Positions 19,743 through 28,566 of a DNA stretch of 64,000 nucleotides are shown one piece after another (positions within the stretch are counted from its first letter, which is position 1; every line of letters starts with the position of its first letter). Source of the DNA: Mycobacterium heckeshornense (lineage in GTDB: Bacteria; Actinomycetota; Actinomycetes; Mycobacteriales; Mycobacteriaceae); contig NZ_AP024237.1 of NCBI RefSeq assembly GCF_016592155.1, positions 4,650,001 to 4,714,000 on the forward strand, read 5' to 3'. The translations under genes were made by a program, and so were the position numbers. The notes under the pieces are model-generated. The model worked only from the letters and a program-made list of their open reading frames with translations. It ran no database searches and had not been told where the DNA came from.

Positions 19743-20888
19743 ATGAGTGAGCCAGTCGCGGCGCCGCTCACCGGCTATCGGGTCGCCGTGACGGCAGCGC
19801 GCCGCGCAGACGAGCTGTGCGCGTTGCTACGTCGTCACGGCGCCACGGTCTGCAGCGCCCCGGCGATCAGCATGGTAGCTCTGCCCGACGACGACGAATT
19901 GCACCGTCACACCGAGGCTTTGATCGCCAACCCGCCGGATATTCTGATCGCCACCACCGGAATCGGGTTTCGCGGATGGATTGCTGCCGCCGACGGGTGG
20001 GGACTGGCGAGCCAGCTGATCGCTGCGCTGTCGAGTGCGCAGGTCGTGGCCCGCGGCCCGAAAGCGACCGGTGCGCTACGCGCAGCCGGCTTGCGCGAGG
20101 CATGGTCACCGGAATCCGAATCGTCTCGCGATGTTCTGCGGTTTCTGCTCAAATCCGGCATTAGCGGTCGCCGGATCGCTCTTCAACTGCACGGCGCCAC
20201 CGACGAATGGGACCCGTTTCCGGAGTTCGCTGACGAGCTGCGGGTCGCCGGTGCCGAAGTGGTGCCGATACGGGTGTACCGGTGGCGGCCGGTGCCGCGC
20301 GGCGGCGAGTTCGACCAGCTGGTCATCCAGATCACCCAACGCCAGGTCGACGCGGTCAGCTTCACCTCGGCGCCCGCGGTCGCGGCGACCTTGATGCGTG
20401 CCGAGGAACTAGGGGTTCAAGGCCAGTTCCTGGACGCGCTGCGCACCGTCGTGCGCGCGATGTGTGTCGGGCCGGTCACCGCGCAACCGCTTACGCGGCT
20501 GGGAATTCCGACCTCGTCGCCGGACCGGATGCGGTTGGGCGCGTTGGCTCGCCACATCGCAGATGAGCTGCCGCTCCTGCGTTCCCGCACGGTACATGCC
20601 GCTGGCCATGTGATCGAAATCCGCGGCACCTGCGTCGTCGTCGACGGCGAAGTCAGGCCACTGTCGCGGGCCGGAATGGCGATACTGCGTGCGCTGGCCC
20701 AACGTCCGGGCGCGGTGGTTTCCCGCAGCGATCTGCTGCGCGCGCTGCCAGGCAGCGGCACCGACACCCATGCCGTGGATACCGCGGTGCTGCGACTGCG
20801 AGCTGCCTTAGGAGACAAGGGAATCGTCGTTACAGTGGTCAAGCGTGGCTATCGGTTGGCGATCGACGAACAAACCGGTGCGGCGTGA
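19743..20888 (+). CDS. HemD-like (uroporphyrinogen-III synthase fold) protein fused to a winged-helix DNA-binding domain, Rv0260c-like
   Basis: A 381-aa fusion. Residues about 1-270 have the HemD fold (TGYRVAVTAARRADELCALL, ILIATTGIGFRGW, GGRIALQL-type segment, VDAVSFTSAPAVAATL). The C-terminal about 100 residues form an OmpR/PhoB-type winged helix: RPLSRAGMAILRALAQRPGA, SRSDLLRALPG, HAVDTAVLRLRAALGD and VVTVVKRGYRLAID. The length equals Mtb Rv0260c. A frame from 19719 is 8 residues longer; ATG 19743 (MSEPVAAPL) is chosen. It overlaps the next gene by 4 bp and sits beside narK and nirBD. A tetrapyrrole-sensing regulator of nitrite assimilation is a reasonable inference, and residual HemD activity is possible. 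Confidence 0.88.
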   Translation: MSEPVAAPLTGYRVAVTAARRADELCALLRRHGATVCSAPAISMVALPDDDELHRHTEALIANPPDILIATTGIGFRGWIAAADGWGLASQLIAALSSAQVVARGPKATGALRAAGLREAWSPESESSRDVLRFLLKSGISGRRIALQLHGATDEWDPFPEFADELRVAGAEVVPIRVYRWRPVPRGGEFDQLVIQITQRQVDAVSFTSAPAVAATLMRAEELGVQGQFLDALRTVVRAMCVGPVTAQPLTRLGIPTSSPDRMRLGALARHIADELPLLRSRTVHAAGHVIEIRGTCVVVDGEVRPLSRAGMAILRALAQRPGAVVSRSDLLRALPGSGTDTHAVDTAVLRLRAALGDKGIVVTVVKRGYRLAIDEQTGAA

Positions 20889-21574
20889 ACCTCGTCCTGG
20901 TCGCTCACGGCACGCGCCGACCGGCCGGCCTCGCTATGATCGGCGACCTTGCCGAAAACGTCAGCCGGCTACTGGATCGCACGGTGCACGTCGCATTCGT
21001 CGACGTGCTAGGACCCACGCCAAGCGAAGTGCTTTCCAGCGGCGCGGTGGCTCACCAGCCCACCACCGTGGTGCCGGCGTTCCTGTCCCGCGGCTATCAC
21101 GTTCGCACCGACCTGCCCGCACACGTGGCAGCCAGCGGACATCCCCGCGTCACCGTCACCCCGGCGCTCGGGCCAAGCCACCAGATCGCGCGGCTGGTCG
21201 GCGAACAGCTGCTCAAAGCTGGCTGGCGTCCCGGTGATTCGGTAATCCTGGCTGCGGCCGGCACATCCGATCCGGTGGCTCGCACCGACCTGCACACCAC
21301 AGCGACGCTGGTCTCAGCGCTGACCGGGTCACGGGTGGAGTTGGCGTTCGCGGCCACCGGTAATCCCACCGTGGCCGAGGCGGTCGCGAACGCGCGACGT
21401 CGGTCTGGCCGACCGGTCGCGGTGGCTAGCTATCTGCTGGCCGACGGCATATTTGCCCACCAGTTGCGAAACTCCGGCGCGGACGTGGTGGCCGACCCGC
21501 TGGGCACCCATCCGCGGCTGGCGAGGCTGATTGCCAACCGCTTCCACCGCGCTCGCGCGCCGCTGGCAGCGTGA
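20885..21574 (+). CDS. CbiX/sirohydrochlorin chelatase-like protein, Rv0259c-like
   Basis: A 229-aa protein with the CbiX chelatase fold. The N-terminal LVLVAHGTRRPAG holds the metal-binding His, a second half repeats the pattern (VILAAAGTSDPVARTDLH), and the C-terminal GDP/GAD segments follow (ADPLGTHPRLARLIANR). The family inserts Fe2+ or Co2+ into sirohydrochlorin. Siroheme is the cofactor of the NirB encoded on the opposite strand 400 bp away, so a siroheme-supply role fits. It starts at GTG 20885, overlapping the upstream stop (GTGA), so it is translationally coupled. It is convergent with nirD, with 5 bp between the stops. The cobalamin genes cobU and cobQ1, which I recall beside it in Mtb, are absent here. 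Confidence 0.85.
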   Translation: MNLVLVAHGTRRPAGLAMIGDLAENVSRLLDRTVHVAFVDVLGPTPSEVLSSGAVAHQPTTVVPAFLSRGYHVRTDLPAHVAASGHPRVTVTPALGPSHQIARLVGEQLLKAGWRPGDSVILAAAGTSDPVARTDLHTTATLVSALTGSRVELAFAATGNPTVAEAVANARRRSGRPVAVASYLLADGIFAHQLRNSGADVVADPLGTHPRLARLIANRFHRARAPLAA

Positions 21575-21579
21575 GGGAC

Positions 21580-21948
21580 CTAGCGGCCGACCTCGACCAT
21601 TCCGTTAACCAGCCGGGTCCGATACACCGGCACCGCCACCGCCGGATCGTCGAAGCAGCGGCCGTCATCGAGAGCGAATGCCTGCTTGCCGATGGGTGAT
21701 TGAACCATGGGCCGACCGGCTCGGTCCCCGACGATGCCGCGTGACAGCACCGCCGCACCGGAAAACGGGTCGATGTTTCCGATCGCGTGCAACGACCCGT
21801 CGTCTAGCCGGAACAATGCCGCCTGAGAGCCGTCCGCCAGGAGCACTCCCACCCCCCGGTTGGGAATCAAGTAGTCGTATGAGCAAGCGGCCGTCCAGGT
21901 TTCGACAGAGACGGATAACAGTTCGGTGGTGTCATCAAGCAGCGTCAT
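21580..21948 (-). CDS. nirD: Assimilatory nitrite reductase small subunit NirD
   Basis: A 122-aa Rieske-fold protein (Mtb NirD 118 aa). It contains YDYLIPNRGVGVLLADGSQAAL, LHAIGNIDPFSGAAVLSRG, GRPMVQSPIGKQAF and PAVAVPVYRTRLVNGMVEV. The Cys/His iron-sulfur ligands of true Rieske proteins are absent, which is normal for NirD. It assists NirB in reducing nitrite to ammonium with NADH. It lies 21 bp downstream of nirB on the same strand and should be co-transcribed. Confidence 0.92.
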   Translation of the reverse strand: MTLLDDTTELLSVSVETWTAACSYDYLIPNRGVGVLLADGSQAALFRLDDGSLHAIGNIDPFSGAAVLSRGIVGDRAGRPMVQSPIGKQAFALDDGRCFDDPAVAVPVYRTRLVNGMVEVGR

Positions 21949-21969
21949 GAGATCTCCTGCATTTGGCCT

Positions 21970-24558
21970 TTATGCCCGCACTCGCGGCATACCCATCAGC
22001 ACCGGATCAGCCTGTCCGTCGTTGGGCGGCGCCGGTCTTTTGCGTCCGTTGTATTCGGTGAACGTCACAGTGGGATCGGGGGCGTCGGGCGCGTTGACGA
22101 AGGAAACAAACCGGGAAAGCTTCTCTGGGTCCTCCAGCACGCCTTTCCATTCGCACTTGTAGTTCGCGACATGCCGTGCGATCGCCGCCTCGAACTCCTC
22201 GGCCAGGCCGAGTGAGTCGTTGCATACCACGTCGCGCACGTGATCGAGTCCACCCTCAAGTGATTCGATCCACGACGCGGTGCGTTGCAACCGATCTGCG
22301 GTACGGATGTAGAACATCAGGAATCGGTCGATGTAGCGGATCAGCGTCTGTTCGTCAAGGTCACTGGCCAGCAACTGCGCGTGCCTGGGGGTAAACCCGC
22401 CGTTGCCGCCGACATAGAGATTCCAGCCCTTTTCGGTGGCGATGACGCCAACATCCTTGGCCCGCGCTTCGGCGCATTCGCGGGCACACCCCGAGACGCC
22501 CATCTTGATCTTGTGCGGTGCACGCAACCCCCGATATCGCAGCTCCAAATCGATCGCCAGCTGCACTGAATCCTGTTGGCCATAGCGGCACCAATCGTTG
22601 CCGACGCAACTCTTCACGGTGCGCACCGCTTTCCCGTACGCGTGCCCTGATTCCATGCCGGCGTCGACAAGCCGTTTCCAGATCGCCGGTAGCTGGTCGA
22701 CTCGCGCGCCGAACATGTCGATGCGCTGACCGCCGGTAATCTTGGTGTAGAGGCCGAATTCCTGTGCTATCTGACCGATAAGGATTAGATGCTCGGGTTT
22801 GATATCGCCGCCTGGCACCCGCGGCACCACCGAGTAGCTGCCATTCCTCTGAATGTTGGCCAAGAAGTGATCATTGGAGTCCTGCAGAGACGCCTGTTCG
22901 CCGTCGAGGATGTGCTCCGAGCCGGTGGACGCAAGGATCGAGGCAACGGCTGGCTTGCAGATGTCGCAACCCTTTCCGGTGCCGAAACGATCCAGCAGAC
23001 CGGAAAAGGTGCGAATGCCGGTGGCCATGATGATCTCGAATAGTTCTTGACGCGATTGGCTGAAGTGTTCGCACAGCGCCTTGGACTGTTGGACACCCTC
23101 GGCTTGCAGCAGTTGCTTGAGCATCGGCACGCAGGAACCGCACGAGGTGCCGGCTGAAGTACACGATTTGAGCGCAGCCACGTCAGCACAACCGTTGGCA
23201 ATGGCCGCGGTCAAATCACCTTTGGTGACATTGTTGCAAGAGCAGATCTGGGCGCCGTCGGGCAGCGCGCTGACTCCCAAATTCCCTGCTGCACCGCCAC
23301 TTTGGGCGGGTGCAATCAACGCCAACGGGTCGCCCGGCAGCTCGGAACCGACCATGGGCCGCAGTACGCCGTAGGCGGACGCATCCCCCACCAGGATGCC
23401 GCCGAGGAGCGTCTTGGCATCGTCGGAGAGCACCAGCTTGGCGTAGGTCTGATTCACCGCGTCGTTGACCACGACCTCTAAGCAGTTCGGCGTGGTGGCC
23501 ATCGCGTCACCGAAGCTGGCAACGTCGACGCCGAGCAGTTTGAGCTTGGTGGACATGTCAGCTTCCCCGAACTCGGCTGCTCCGCCGAGCAGCTGATCCA
23601 CCACGACCTCAGCGCTGGTGTAGCCGGGCCCCACCAAGCCGTAGCAACGGCCTTCGATCGCAGCCACCTCGCCGACCGCGTAGATATCGGGATCGCTTGT
23701 CCGGCAGGATAAGTCGGTGAGCACGCCGCCGCGGTCGGCGATCGCTAGCCCCGCGGCGGCGGCCAGCTCGTCACGGGGCCGGATACCGGCAGCGAAAATC
23801 ACTACCCCGGCCTCGATGGTCTCTCCGTCGGACAGCCGCACCCGCACCGACGTCGAACCGTCGGAGTGCGTCATGGGTTCAATTGACTCGGTTTTCGCCT
23901 CGAGATGCACCGCGATCCCCAGCTCGGTGATCATCCGGGCCAGCAGGGCGCCGCCGGCCTCGTCGACCTGCTGGGCCATCAGTCGCGGCATCATCTCGAC
24001 GACGTGGGTGTGCAGCCCGAACTGGCGCAGCGCGTTGGCGGCCTCGAGCCCCAGCAAGCCGCCGCCGATCACCACACCGGCACGGGCGTGACCTGCCTGC
24101 AGCGCACGCTGGGCGTCGGCTCGGATGGCGTCAAGGTCGTCGAGGGTGCGGTAGACGTGGCAGAGCGGCAGGTCGTGGCCCGGCACCGGCGGCACGAACG
24201 GATACGACCCGGTGGCCAGCACCAGTACGTCATATCGGTACCGCCGGCCGTCGGCGGTCAGCACCGATTTGGTGGCACGGTCGATCTCCGCCACGCGGCT
24301 GCGTAGCAGCAACCGGACGCGCTGGTCGCCGGTGTAATCGTTGCCCGGCAGCGCCAGCAGGCCCCGGTCCCAGTGCTCGGTGTAGCCGGTCAGCCCGACC
24401 CGGTCGTAGGCCGCGTCGGACTCCTCGGCCAGCACGGTGATCCGCCAGCGCCCCTCGCCGTCACGTGCACGCAGCGCTTCGACGAGACGGTGGCCCACCA
24501 TGCCGTGCCCGACTACGACGACGTCGCGGGTCGCCGGCGGGTGTGCCACTGCAGCCAT
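21970..24558 (-). CDS. nirB: Assimilatory nitrite reductase [NAD(P)H] large subunit NirB
   Basis: An 862-aa multi-domain enzyme reducing nitrite to ammonium. The N-terminal FAD/NADH oxidoreductase opens VVVVGHGMVGHRLVEALR and has VLATGSYPFVPPVPGHDL and GVVIGGGLLGLEAANALR. A BFD-like [2Fe-2S] domain follows (ICSCNNVTKGDLTAAI, CTSAGTSCGSCVPMLKQLL). Two nitrite/sulfite-reductase ferredoxin-like units precede the siroheme/[4Fe-4S] cysteines in SCVGNDWC and MGVSGCARECAEARAKDVGV. A frame runs from TTG 24591, but ATG 24558 (MAAVAHPPATRDVV) fits the family start better. The gene is intact. A GlnR-like box lies about 45 bp upstream. It is divergent from hsp20. Confidence 0.93.
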   Translation of the reverse strand: MAAVAHPPATRDVVVVGHGMVGHRLVEALRARDGEGRWRITVLAEESDAAYDRVGLTGYTEHWDRGLLALPGNDYTGDQRVRLLLRSRVAEIDRATKSVLTADGRRYRYDVLVLATGSYPFVPPVPGHDLPLCHVYRTLDDLDAIRADAQRALQAGHARAGVVIGGGLLGLEAANALRQFGLHTHVVEMMPRLMAQQVDEAGGALLARMITELGIAVHLEAKTESIEPMTHSDGSTSVRVRLSDGETIEAGVVIFAAGIRPRDELAAAAGLAIADRGGVLTDLSCRTSDPDIYAVGEVAAIEGRCYGLVGPGYTSAEVVVDQLLGGAAEFGEADMSTKLKLLGVDVASFGDAMATTPNCLEVVVNDAVNQTYAKLVLSDDAKTLLGGILVGDASAYGVLRPMVGSELPGDPLALIAPAQSGGAAGNLGVSALPDGAQICSCNNVTKGDLTAAIANGCADVAALKSCTSAGTSCGSCVPMLKQLLQAEGVQQSKALCEHFSQSRQELFEIIMATGIRTFSGLLDRFGTGKGCDICKPAVASILASTGSEHILDGEQASLQDSNDHFLANIQRNGSYSVVPRVPGGDIKPEHLILIGQIAQEFGLYTKITGGQRIDMFGARVDQLPAIWKRLVDAGMESGHAYGKAVRTVKSCVGNDWCRYGQQDSVQLAIDLELRYRGLRAPHKIKMGVSGCARECAEARAKDVGVIATEKGWNLYVGGNGGFTPRHAQLLASDLDEQTLIRYIDRFLMFYIRTADRLQRTASWIESLEGGLDHVRDVVCNDSLGLAEEFEAAIARHVANYKCEWKGVLEDPEKLSRFVSFVNAPDAPDPTVTFTEYNGRKRPAPPNDGQADPVLMGMPRVRA

Positions 24559-24602
24559 GGATCCGAGGCTAGGAAGGCGATATTGCCGCAATGTCGCCTA
24601 AT

Positions 24603-24618
24603 GTGACACCGACATGAC
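24603..24618 (-). promoter_or_regulatory. GlnR-like box (AC-N9-AC) upstream of nirB
   Basis: GTGACACCGACATGAC on the plus strand keeps the AC-N9-AC core and ends about 45-60 bp before the nirB start. In Mtb, nirBD expression needs GlnR (established), so the position is meaningful although the match is imperfect. Confidence 0.45.
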
Positions 24619-24716
24619 GGTGCCCTCACTCGCCTGGTCACGTGATGTTGAAACCGTTCACACGGGGTTGGACGCGGCTGCCGGCGTCGTGGTTCGCCGC
24701 AAGCGAACACGCAGGT

Positions 24717-24743
24717 GGAACTTTAGCGTAGTCGACTCATGTT
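24717..24743 (+). promoter_or_regulatory. Candidate ECF-sigma (SigE/SigH-type) promoter for hsp20
   Basis: GGAAC (24717-24721) and GTT (24741-24743) with about 18-19 bp between them resemble the SigE/SigH pattern, 60 bp before the hsp20 ATG. The Mtb homologue hsp/acr2 is induced through SigE and SigH (established). No HspR HAIR repeat was seen. Confidence 0.4.
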
Positions 24744-24803
24744 GTACGGCATGGCGGGCCGGTGGACACCGGCCGAGATCAAGATCACATGAGGAGACAT
24801 TCG

Positions 24804-25247
24804 ATGAGCAACCTGACGCTGTGGTCACGACCCATCTGGGACACCGACCGTTGGCTGCGCGACTTCTTCGGGCCCGCGGCCACGACCGATTGGCTGCGGC
24901 CGTCGACCGGTGAATTCACTCCGGCCGCCGAGATCGTCAAGGACGGCGACGACGCGGTTATCCGTGTGGAGCTTCCCGGCGTCGACGTGGACAAGGACGT
25001 CGAGGTCGAGCTCCGGCAGGATCGCCTGGTGATCCACGGACAGCGTCGCGACGAGCGTGCCGAGGAAAAGAACGGCCGAGTGCTGCGCGAAGTCCGCTAC
25101 GGGTCGTTCCGGCGATCGTTCCAGCTGCCGGCGCATGTCACGAGCGAGGCCGTCTCGGCGTCGTATGACGCTGGCGTGCTGACGGTTCGGGTTACCGGCG
25201 CCTACGCCGGAAGCCAGGCCAAGCGCATCGCGATTACCAAGCAATAA
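24804..25247 (+). CDS. hsp20: Small heat-shock protein Hsp20 family (Acr2/Rv0251c-like)
   Basis: A 147-aa small heat-shock protein. The N-terminus is LTLWSRPIWDTDRWLRDFFG. The alpha-crystallin domain spans residues about 40-135: DGDDAVIRVELPGVDVDKDV, LVIHGQRRDERAEEKNGRVL, REVRYGSFRRSFQLPAHVTS and SYDAGVLTVRV, including the conserved A/GxLxxxxP-like end. It is an ATP-independent holdase forming oligomers. A longer frame starts at 24762, but ATG 24804 has GAGGAGA 9 nt upstream and gives the usual N-terminus. It is divergent from nirB with a stress-type promoter upstream and a strong hairpin 16 nt after its stop. Confidence 0.93.
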   Translation: MSNLTLWSRPIWDTDRWLRDFFGPAATTDWLRPSTGEFTPAAEIVKDGDDAVIRVELPGVDVDKDVEVELRQDRLVIHGQRRDERAEEKNGRVLREVRYGSFRRSFQLPAHVTSEAVSASYDAGVLTVRVTGAYAGSQAKRIAITKQ

Positions 25248-25263
25248 CCTTGCGCGAGCCGAC

Positions 25264-25294
25264 GCCAGGGCCCCCGTGGGCCGGGGGCCCTGGC
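25264..25294 (+). terminator. Perfect 12-bp GC-rich hairpin after hsp20
   Basis: GCCAGGGCCCCC (25264-25275) pairs perfectly with 25283-25294 around a 7-nt loop. It is placed 16 nt after the hsp20 stop with no T-tract. Confidence 0.75.
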
Positions 25295-25481
25295 GCGTCT
25301 GGTGGATACGCACAGCTGACGCAGCTGCCAAGCGCCGCAACCTATCCGGCCGACGGCGGCCGGATGCGTTGGGGACCAGCGCCCGACCTCCAGGGCTTCT
25401 CCGGCGCGGTGACTCATCTCACGCGGGCCCTGCGCGCTGGATAGTATTCGGTGTCGTACTGTGATCCGTGACACGTCAGCC

Positions 25482-25718
25482 ATGGGAGATCTGTTGTCCG
25501 GCACTCCTGAACTGGCCGAGCTTCATGATCTGATCGGCGCCGTCATCGACGCAGACCGGATCCCAGCTGCCATCGAGTTACTCGATATCGACGCGACTGA
25601 ATTAGCTCTGGCGCACAGGGCAGGACTCGGGTGAGAAGCTCCCGACGCCGACTACGACACCGGGTTGTGGCGAGATGCTGACGACGAGGGTGTCGGCGGT
25701 CACAGCAGCAGGTCCTGA
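25482..25718 (+). pseudogene. Broken small gene at the Rv0250c position
   Basis: From ATG 25482 (or GTG 25461 in frame) a short reading frame gives LAELHDLIGAVIDADRIPAA, then IELLDIDATELALAHRAGLG, and stops at TGA 25632-25634 after 50 residues. The same frame continues beyond the stop with DADYDTGLWRDADDEGVGGH to TGA 25718. The acidic, coding-like sequence on both sides of the stop suggests a roughly 80-100-residue gene broken by a nonsense change and probably a deletion. In Mtb the small conserved hypothetical Rv0250c occupies this position between hsp and the sdh anchor gene. I know no function for it. It could instead be a real 50-residue ORF. Confidence 0.45.
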
Positions 25719-25789
25719 CCGACCCCCCGCGACAGCGGTTGATCACTTCTGAGTACGCTCCGACGAGGCAACCAGAAGAGGATCACCAG

Positions 25790-26611
25790 ATGAGCGCACC
25801 CACGGCGAACCGTCCTGCCACCGGCGTCTTCTCACCTGCCCGGGCCCAGTTAGACCGGCGCACCCTACGCACCGACCGGTGGTGGCTGCCAATCCTTTGG
25901 ACAGACCTGGGCTTGTCGGCGTTTGTCATCTACGCGACGATCCGGGCGTTCTGGGGCAGTGCCTATTACGTCGAGGACTACCACTACCTGACGCCGTTCT
26001 ACTCGCCGTGCGTAAGCGCGTCGTGCGTAGAAGGAGCCCGGCACTTCGGCACCTGGGTCGGTGAACTGCCATGGTTCATCCCGATGGCGTTCCTATCGCT
26101 GCCGTTCCTGCTGGCGTTCCGGTTGACGTGTTACTACTATCGTAAGGCGTACTACCGTACGGTGTGGCAGTCTCCGCCGGCATGCGCTGTGGCAGAACCA
26201 CATTCGGTATACACCGGCGAGACACAGCTTCCACTCATACTGCAAAACGTGCACCGCTACTTCTTCTATGTAGCGTGCATCGTTTCGCTCGTCAACACCT
26301 ACGACGTCGTCAAGTCATTCCATTCGCCGAGCGGTTTCGGCATTGGACTGGGCAACGTCATCCTTACGGTCAATGTGATCCTGCTGTGGATCTACACCTT
26401 GTCCTGTCACTCCTGCCGGCATGTCACCGGCGGCCGGCTCAAGCATTTCTCGAAGCATCCGGTGCGCTACTGGCTCTGGACACAGGTCAGCTTGATCAAC
26501 ACCAAGCACATGCAGTGGGCGTGGATCACGTTGGGCACCCTGATGCTCACCGACGGCTACGTCGCCCTGGTGGCTAGCGGCTGGATTCACGACTTGAGAT
26601 TCATTGGCTGA
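25790..26611 (+). CDS. sdhC: Succinate dehydrogenase Sdh1 membrane-anchor subunit, Rv0249c-like
   Basis: A 273-aa membrane protein, the length I recall for Rv0249c. It has about five hydrophobic helices (LPILWTDLGLSAFVIYATIR; LPWFIPMAFLSLPFLLAF; YFFYVACIVSLVNTYDV; VILTVNVILLWIYTL; WAWITLGTLMLTDGYVALV) with several His that could ligate haem (QNVHRYFFY, LSCHSCRHVTGG, INTKHMQWAW). It anchors the SdhA/SdhB dimer and passes electrons to menaquinone. A frame from 25739 exists, but ATG 25790 (MSAPTANRPATG) fits. It is 35 bp upstream of sdhA in the same operon. Confidence 0.9.
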   Translation: MSAPTANRPATGVFSPARAQLDRRTLRTDRWWLPILWTDLGLSAFVIYATIRAFWGSAYYVEDYHYLTPFYSPCVSASCVEGARHFGTWVGELPWFIPMAFLSLPFLLAFRLTCYYYRKAYYRTVWQSPPACAVAEPHSVYTGETQLPLILQNVHRYFFYVACIVSLVNTYDVVKSFHSPSGFGIGLGNVILTVNVILLWIYTLSCHSCRHVTGGRLKHFSKHPVRYWLWTQVSLINTKHMQWAWITLGTLMLTDGYVALVASGWIHDLRFIG

Positions 26612-26646
26612 CAAGAACTATCAGGTTTAGTTGAGCGAGGGTTTTC

Positions 26647-28566
26647 ATGGCTGAGGTCGAACGGCACTCCTACGACGTCGTCGTGATCGGTGCCGGCGGC
26701 GCCGGGCTGCGCGCTGTGATCGAGGCGCGAGAACGCGGCCTTAAGGTCGCGGTGGTGTGTAAGTCGTTGTTCGGCAAGGCGCATACCGTCATGGCCGAGG
26801 GCGGTGCTGCGGCGGCAATGGGTAACGCCAACCCGAAAGATAACTGGCAGACGCACTTCGGCGACACCATGCGCGGCGGGAAGTTCCTGAACAACTGGCG
26901 GATGGCCGAGCTGCACGCCAAGGAAGCCCCGGACCGGATCTGGGAGCTGGAGACCTACGGCGCGCTGTTCGACCGCACCAAGGACGGCCGGATCAGCCAA
27001 CGCAACTTCGGCGGACACACCTATGCGCGGCTGGCCCACGTGGGTGACCGCACCGGTCTCGAGCTGATCCGAACGCTGCAGCAGAAGATCGTCTCCCTGC
27101 AGCAGGAGGACCATGCCGAACTCGGTGACTATGAGGCGCGGATCAAGGTGTTCGCCGAGTGCACGATCACCGAGTTGCTCAAGGACGGGGACCGCATCGC
27201 CGGCGCGTTCGGGTACTGGCGCGAGACCGGCCGGTTCGTCTTGTTCGAGGCCCCGGCGGTCGTGCTGGCCACCGGGGGGATCGGCAAGTCGTTCAAGGTG
27301 ACATCGAACTCCTGGGAGTACACCGGCGACGGGCATGCCCTGGCGCTGCGGGCCGGGGCGACGCTGATCAACATGGAGTTCGTCCAATTTCACCCGACCG
27401 GCATGGTGTGGCCGCCCAGCGTCAAAGGAATTCTCGTTACCGAAGGTGTTCGCGGCGACGGCGGCGTGCTGAAGAACGCCGACGGTAAGCGGTTCATGTT
27501 CGACTACATCCCGGCGGTGTTCAAAGGACAGTACGCCGAGACCGAGCAAGAGGCCGACCAGTGGCTCAAAGACAACGACTCGGCGCGTCGCACCCCCGAC
27601 CTGCTGCCTCGTGACGAAGTCGCGCGCGCAATCAACGCCGAAGTCAAAGCCGGCCGCGGCTCGCCCCACGGCGGGGTCTACCTCGATATCGCATCGCGGC
27701 TGACCCCGGCGGAGATCAAGCGGCGACTGCCGTCGATGTATCACCAGTTCATGGAGCTGGCCGGGGTCGATATCACCAAGGAGCCGATGGAAGTCGGGCC
27801 GACCTGTCACTACGTAATGGGCGGCGTCGAGGTCGACCCGGACACCGGTGCGGCCATCGTGCCCGGGCTGTTCGCCGCCGGCGAGTGCTCCGGTGGGATG
27901 CACGGCTCCAACCGGCTGGGCGGCAATTCGCTGTCGGACCTGCTGGTGTTCGGCCGGCGCGCCGGCCTGGGCGCCGCCGACTATGTGCGCGCCCTGCGCA
28001 GCCGGCCGCAGGTCTCCGAGCAGGCCGTGGAGGCTGCCGCCAAGCTTGCGCTGTCGCCGTTCGAAGGGCCGAAAGATGGCTCACCGGCGGAAAATCCGTA
28101 CAAGCTGCAGATTGATCTGCAGGACTGCATGAACGAGCTGGTCGGCATCATCCGCACCGGCGAGGAGATCACGCAGGCGCTCGGCCGGCTGGAGGAGCTG
28201 CGGGCCCGATTCGCCAACCTGCAGGTCGAAGGGCATCGGCAATACAACCCGGGCTGGCATCTGGCCATCGACCTGCGCAACATGCTGCTGGTCAGCGAAT
28301 GCGTGGCCAAGGCGGCTTTACAGCGCACCGAGAGCCGCGGCGGGCACACCCGTGACGACCATCCCGCCATGGACGCCAACTGGCGCAAAGTCTTGCTGGT
28401 GTGCCGCACGCAGGGCGACGACGTAAACCTGCCCCACGTCGATGTCACCCGCGAGGAGCAACCGCCGATGCGGCCCGACCTGCTGGAGCTCTTCGAGCTC
28501 TCCGAACTGGAGAAGTACTACACCGAGGAAGAGCTGGCAGCCCACCCAGGACGGAGAAGTAAATGA
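26647..28566 (+). CDS. sdhA: Succinate dehydrogenase flavoprotein subunit SdhA (Sdh1)
   Basis: A 639-aa FAD-binding subunit (Mtb Rv0248c about 646). The dinucleotide fold is YDVVVIGAGGAGLRAVIEAR, the covalent-FAD His region is KAHTVMAEGGAAAAMGN, and the substrate-site residues sit in EFVQFHPTGMVWPPS and VARAINAEVKAGRG; GMHGSNRLGGNSLSDLLVFG is the C-terminal FAD contact. It oxidises succinate to fumarate in the TCA cycle at the inner membrane. Its stop overlaps the sdhB start (ATGA, 28563-28566), so the two are translationally coupled. The gene is intact. Confidence 0.95.
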   Translation: MAEVERHSYDVVVIGAGGAGLRAVIEARERGLKVAVVCKSLFGKAHTVMAEGGAAAAMGNANPKDNWQTHFGDTMRGGKFLNNWRMAELHAKEAPDRIWELETYGALFDRTKDGRISQRNFGGHTYARLAHVGDRTGLELIRTLQQKIVSLQQEDHAELGDYEARIKVFAECTITELLKDGDRIAGAFGYWRETGRFVLFEAPAVVLATGGIGKSFKVTSNSWEYTGDGHALALRAGATLINMEFVQFHPTGMVWPPSVKGILVTEGVRGDGGVLKNADGKRFMFDYIPAVFKGQYAETEQEADQWLKDNDSARRTPDLLPRDEVARAINAEVKAGRGSPHGGVYLDIASRLTPAEIKRRLPSMYHQFMELAGVDITKEPMEVGPTCHYVMGGVEVDPDTGAAIVPGLFAAGECSGGMHGSNRLGGNSLSDLLVFGRRAGLGAADYVRALRSRPQVSEQAVEAAAKLALSPFEGPKDGSPAENPYKLQIDLQDCMNELVGIIRTGEEITQALGRLEELRARFANLQVEGHRQYNPGWHLAIDLRNMLLVSECVAKAALQRTESRGGHTRDDHPAMDANWRKVLLVCRTQGDDVNLPHVDVTREEQPPMRPDLLELFELSELEKYYTEEELAAHPGRRSK

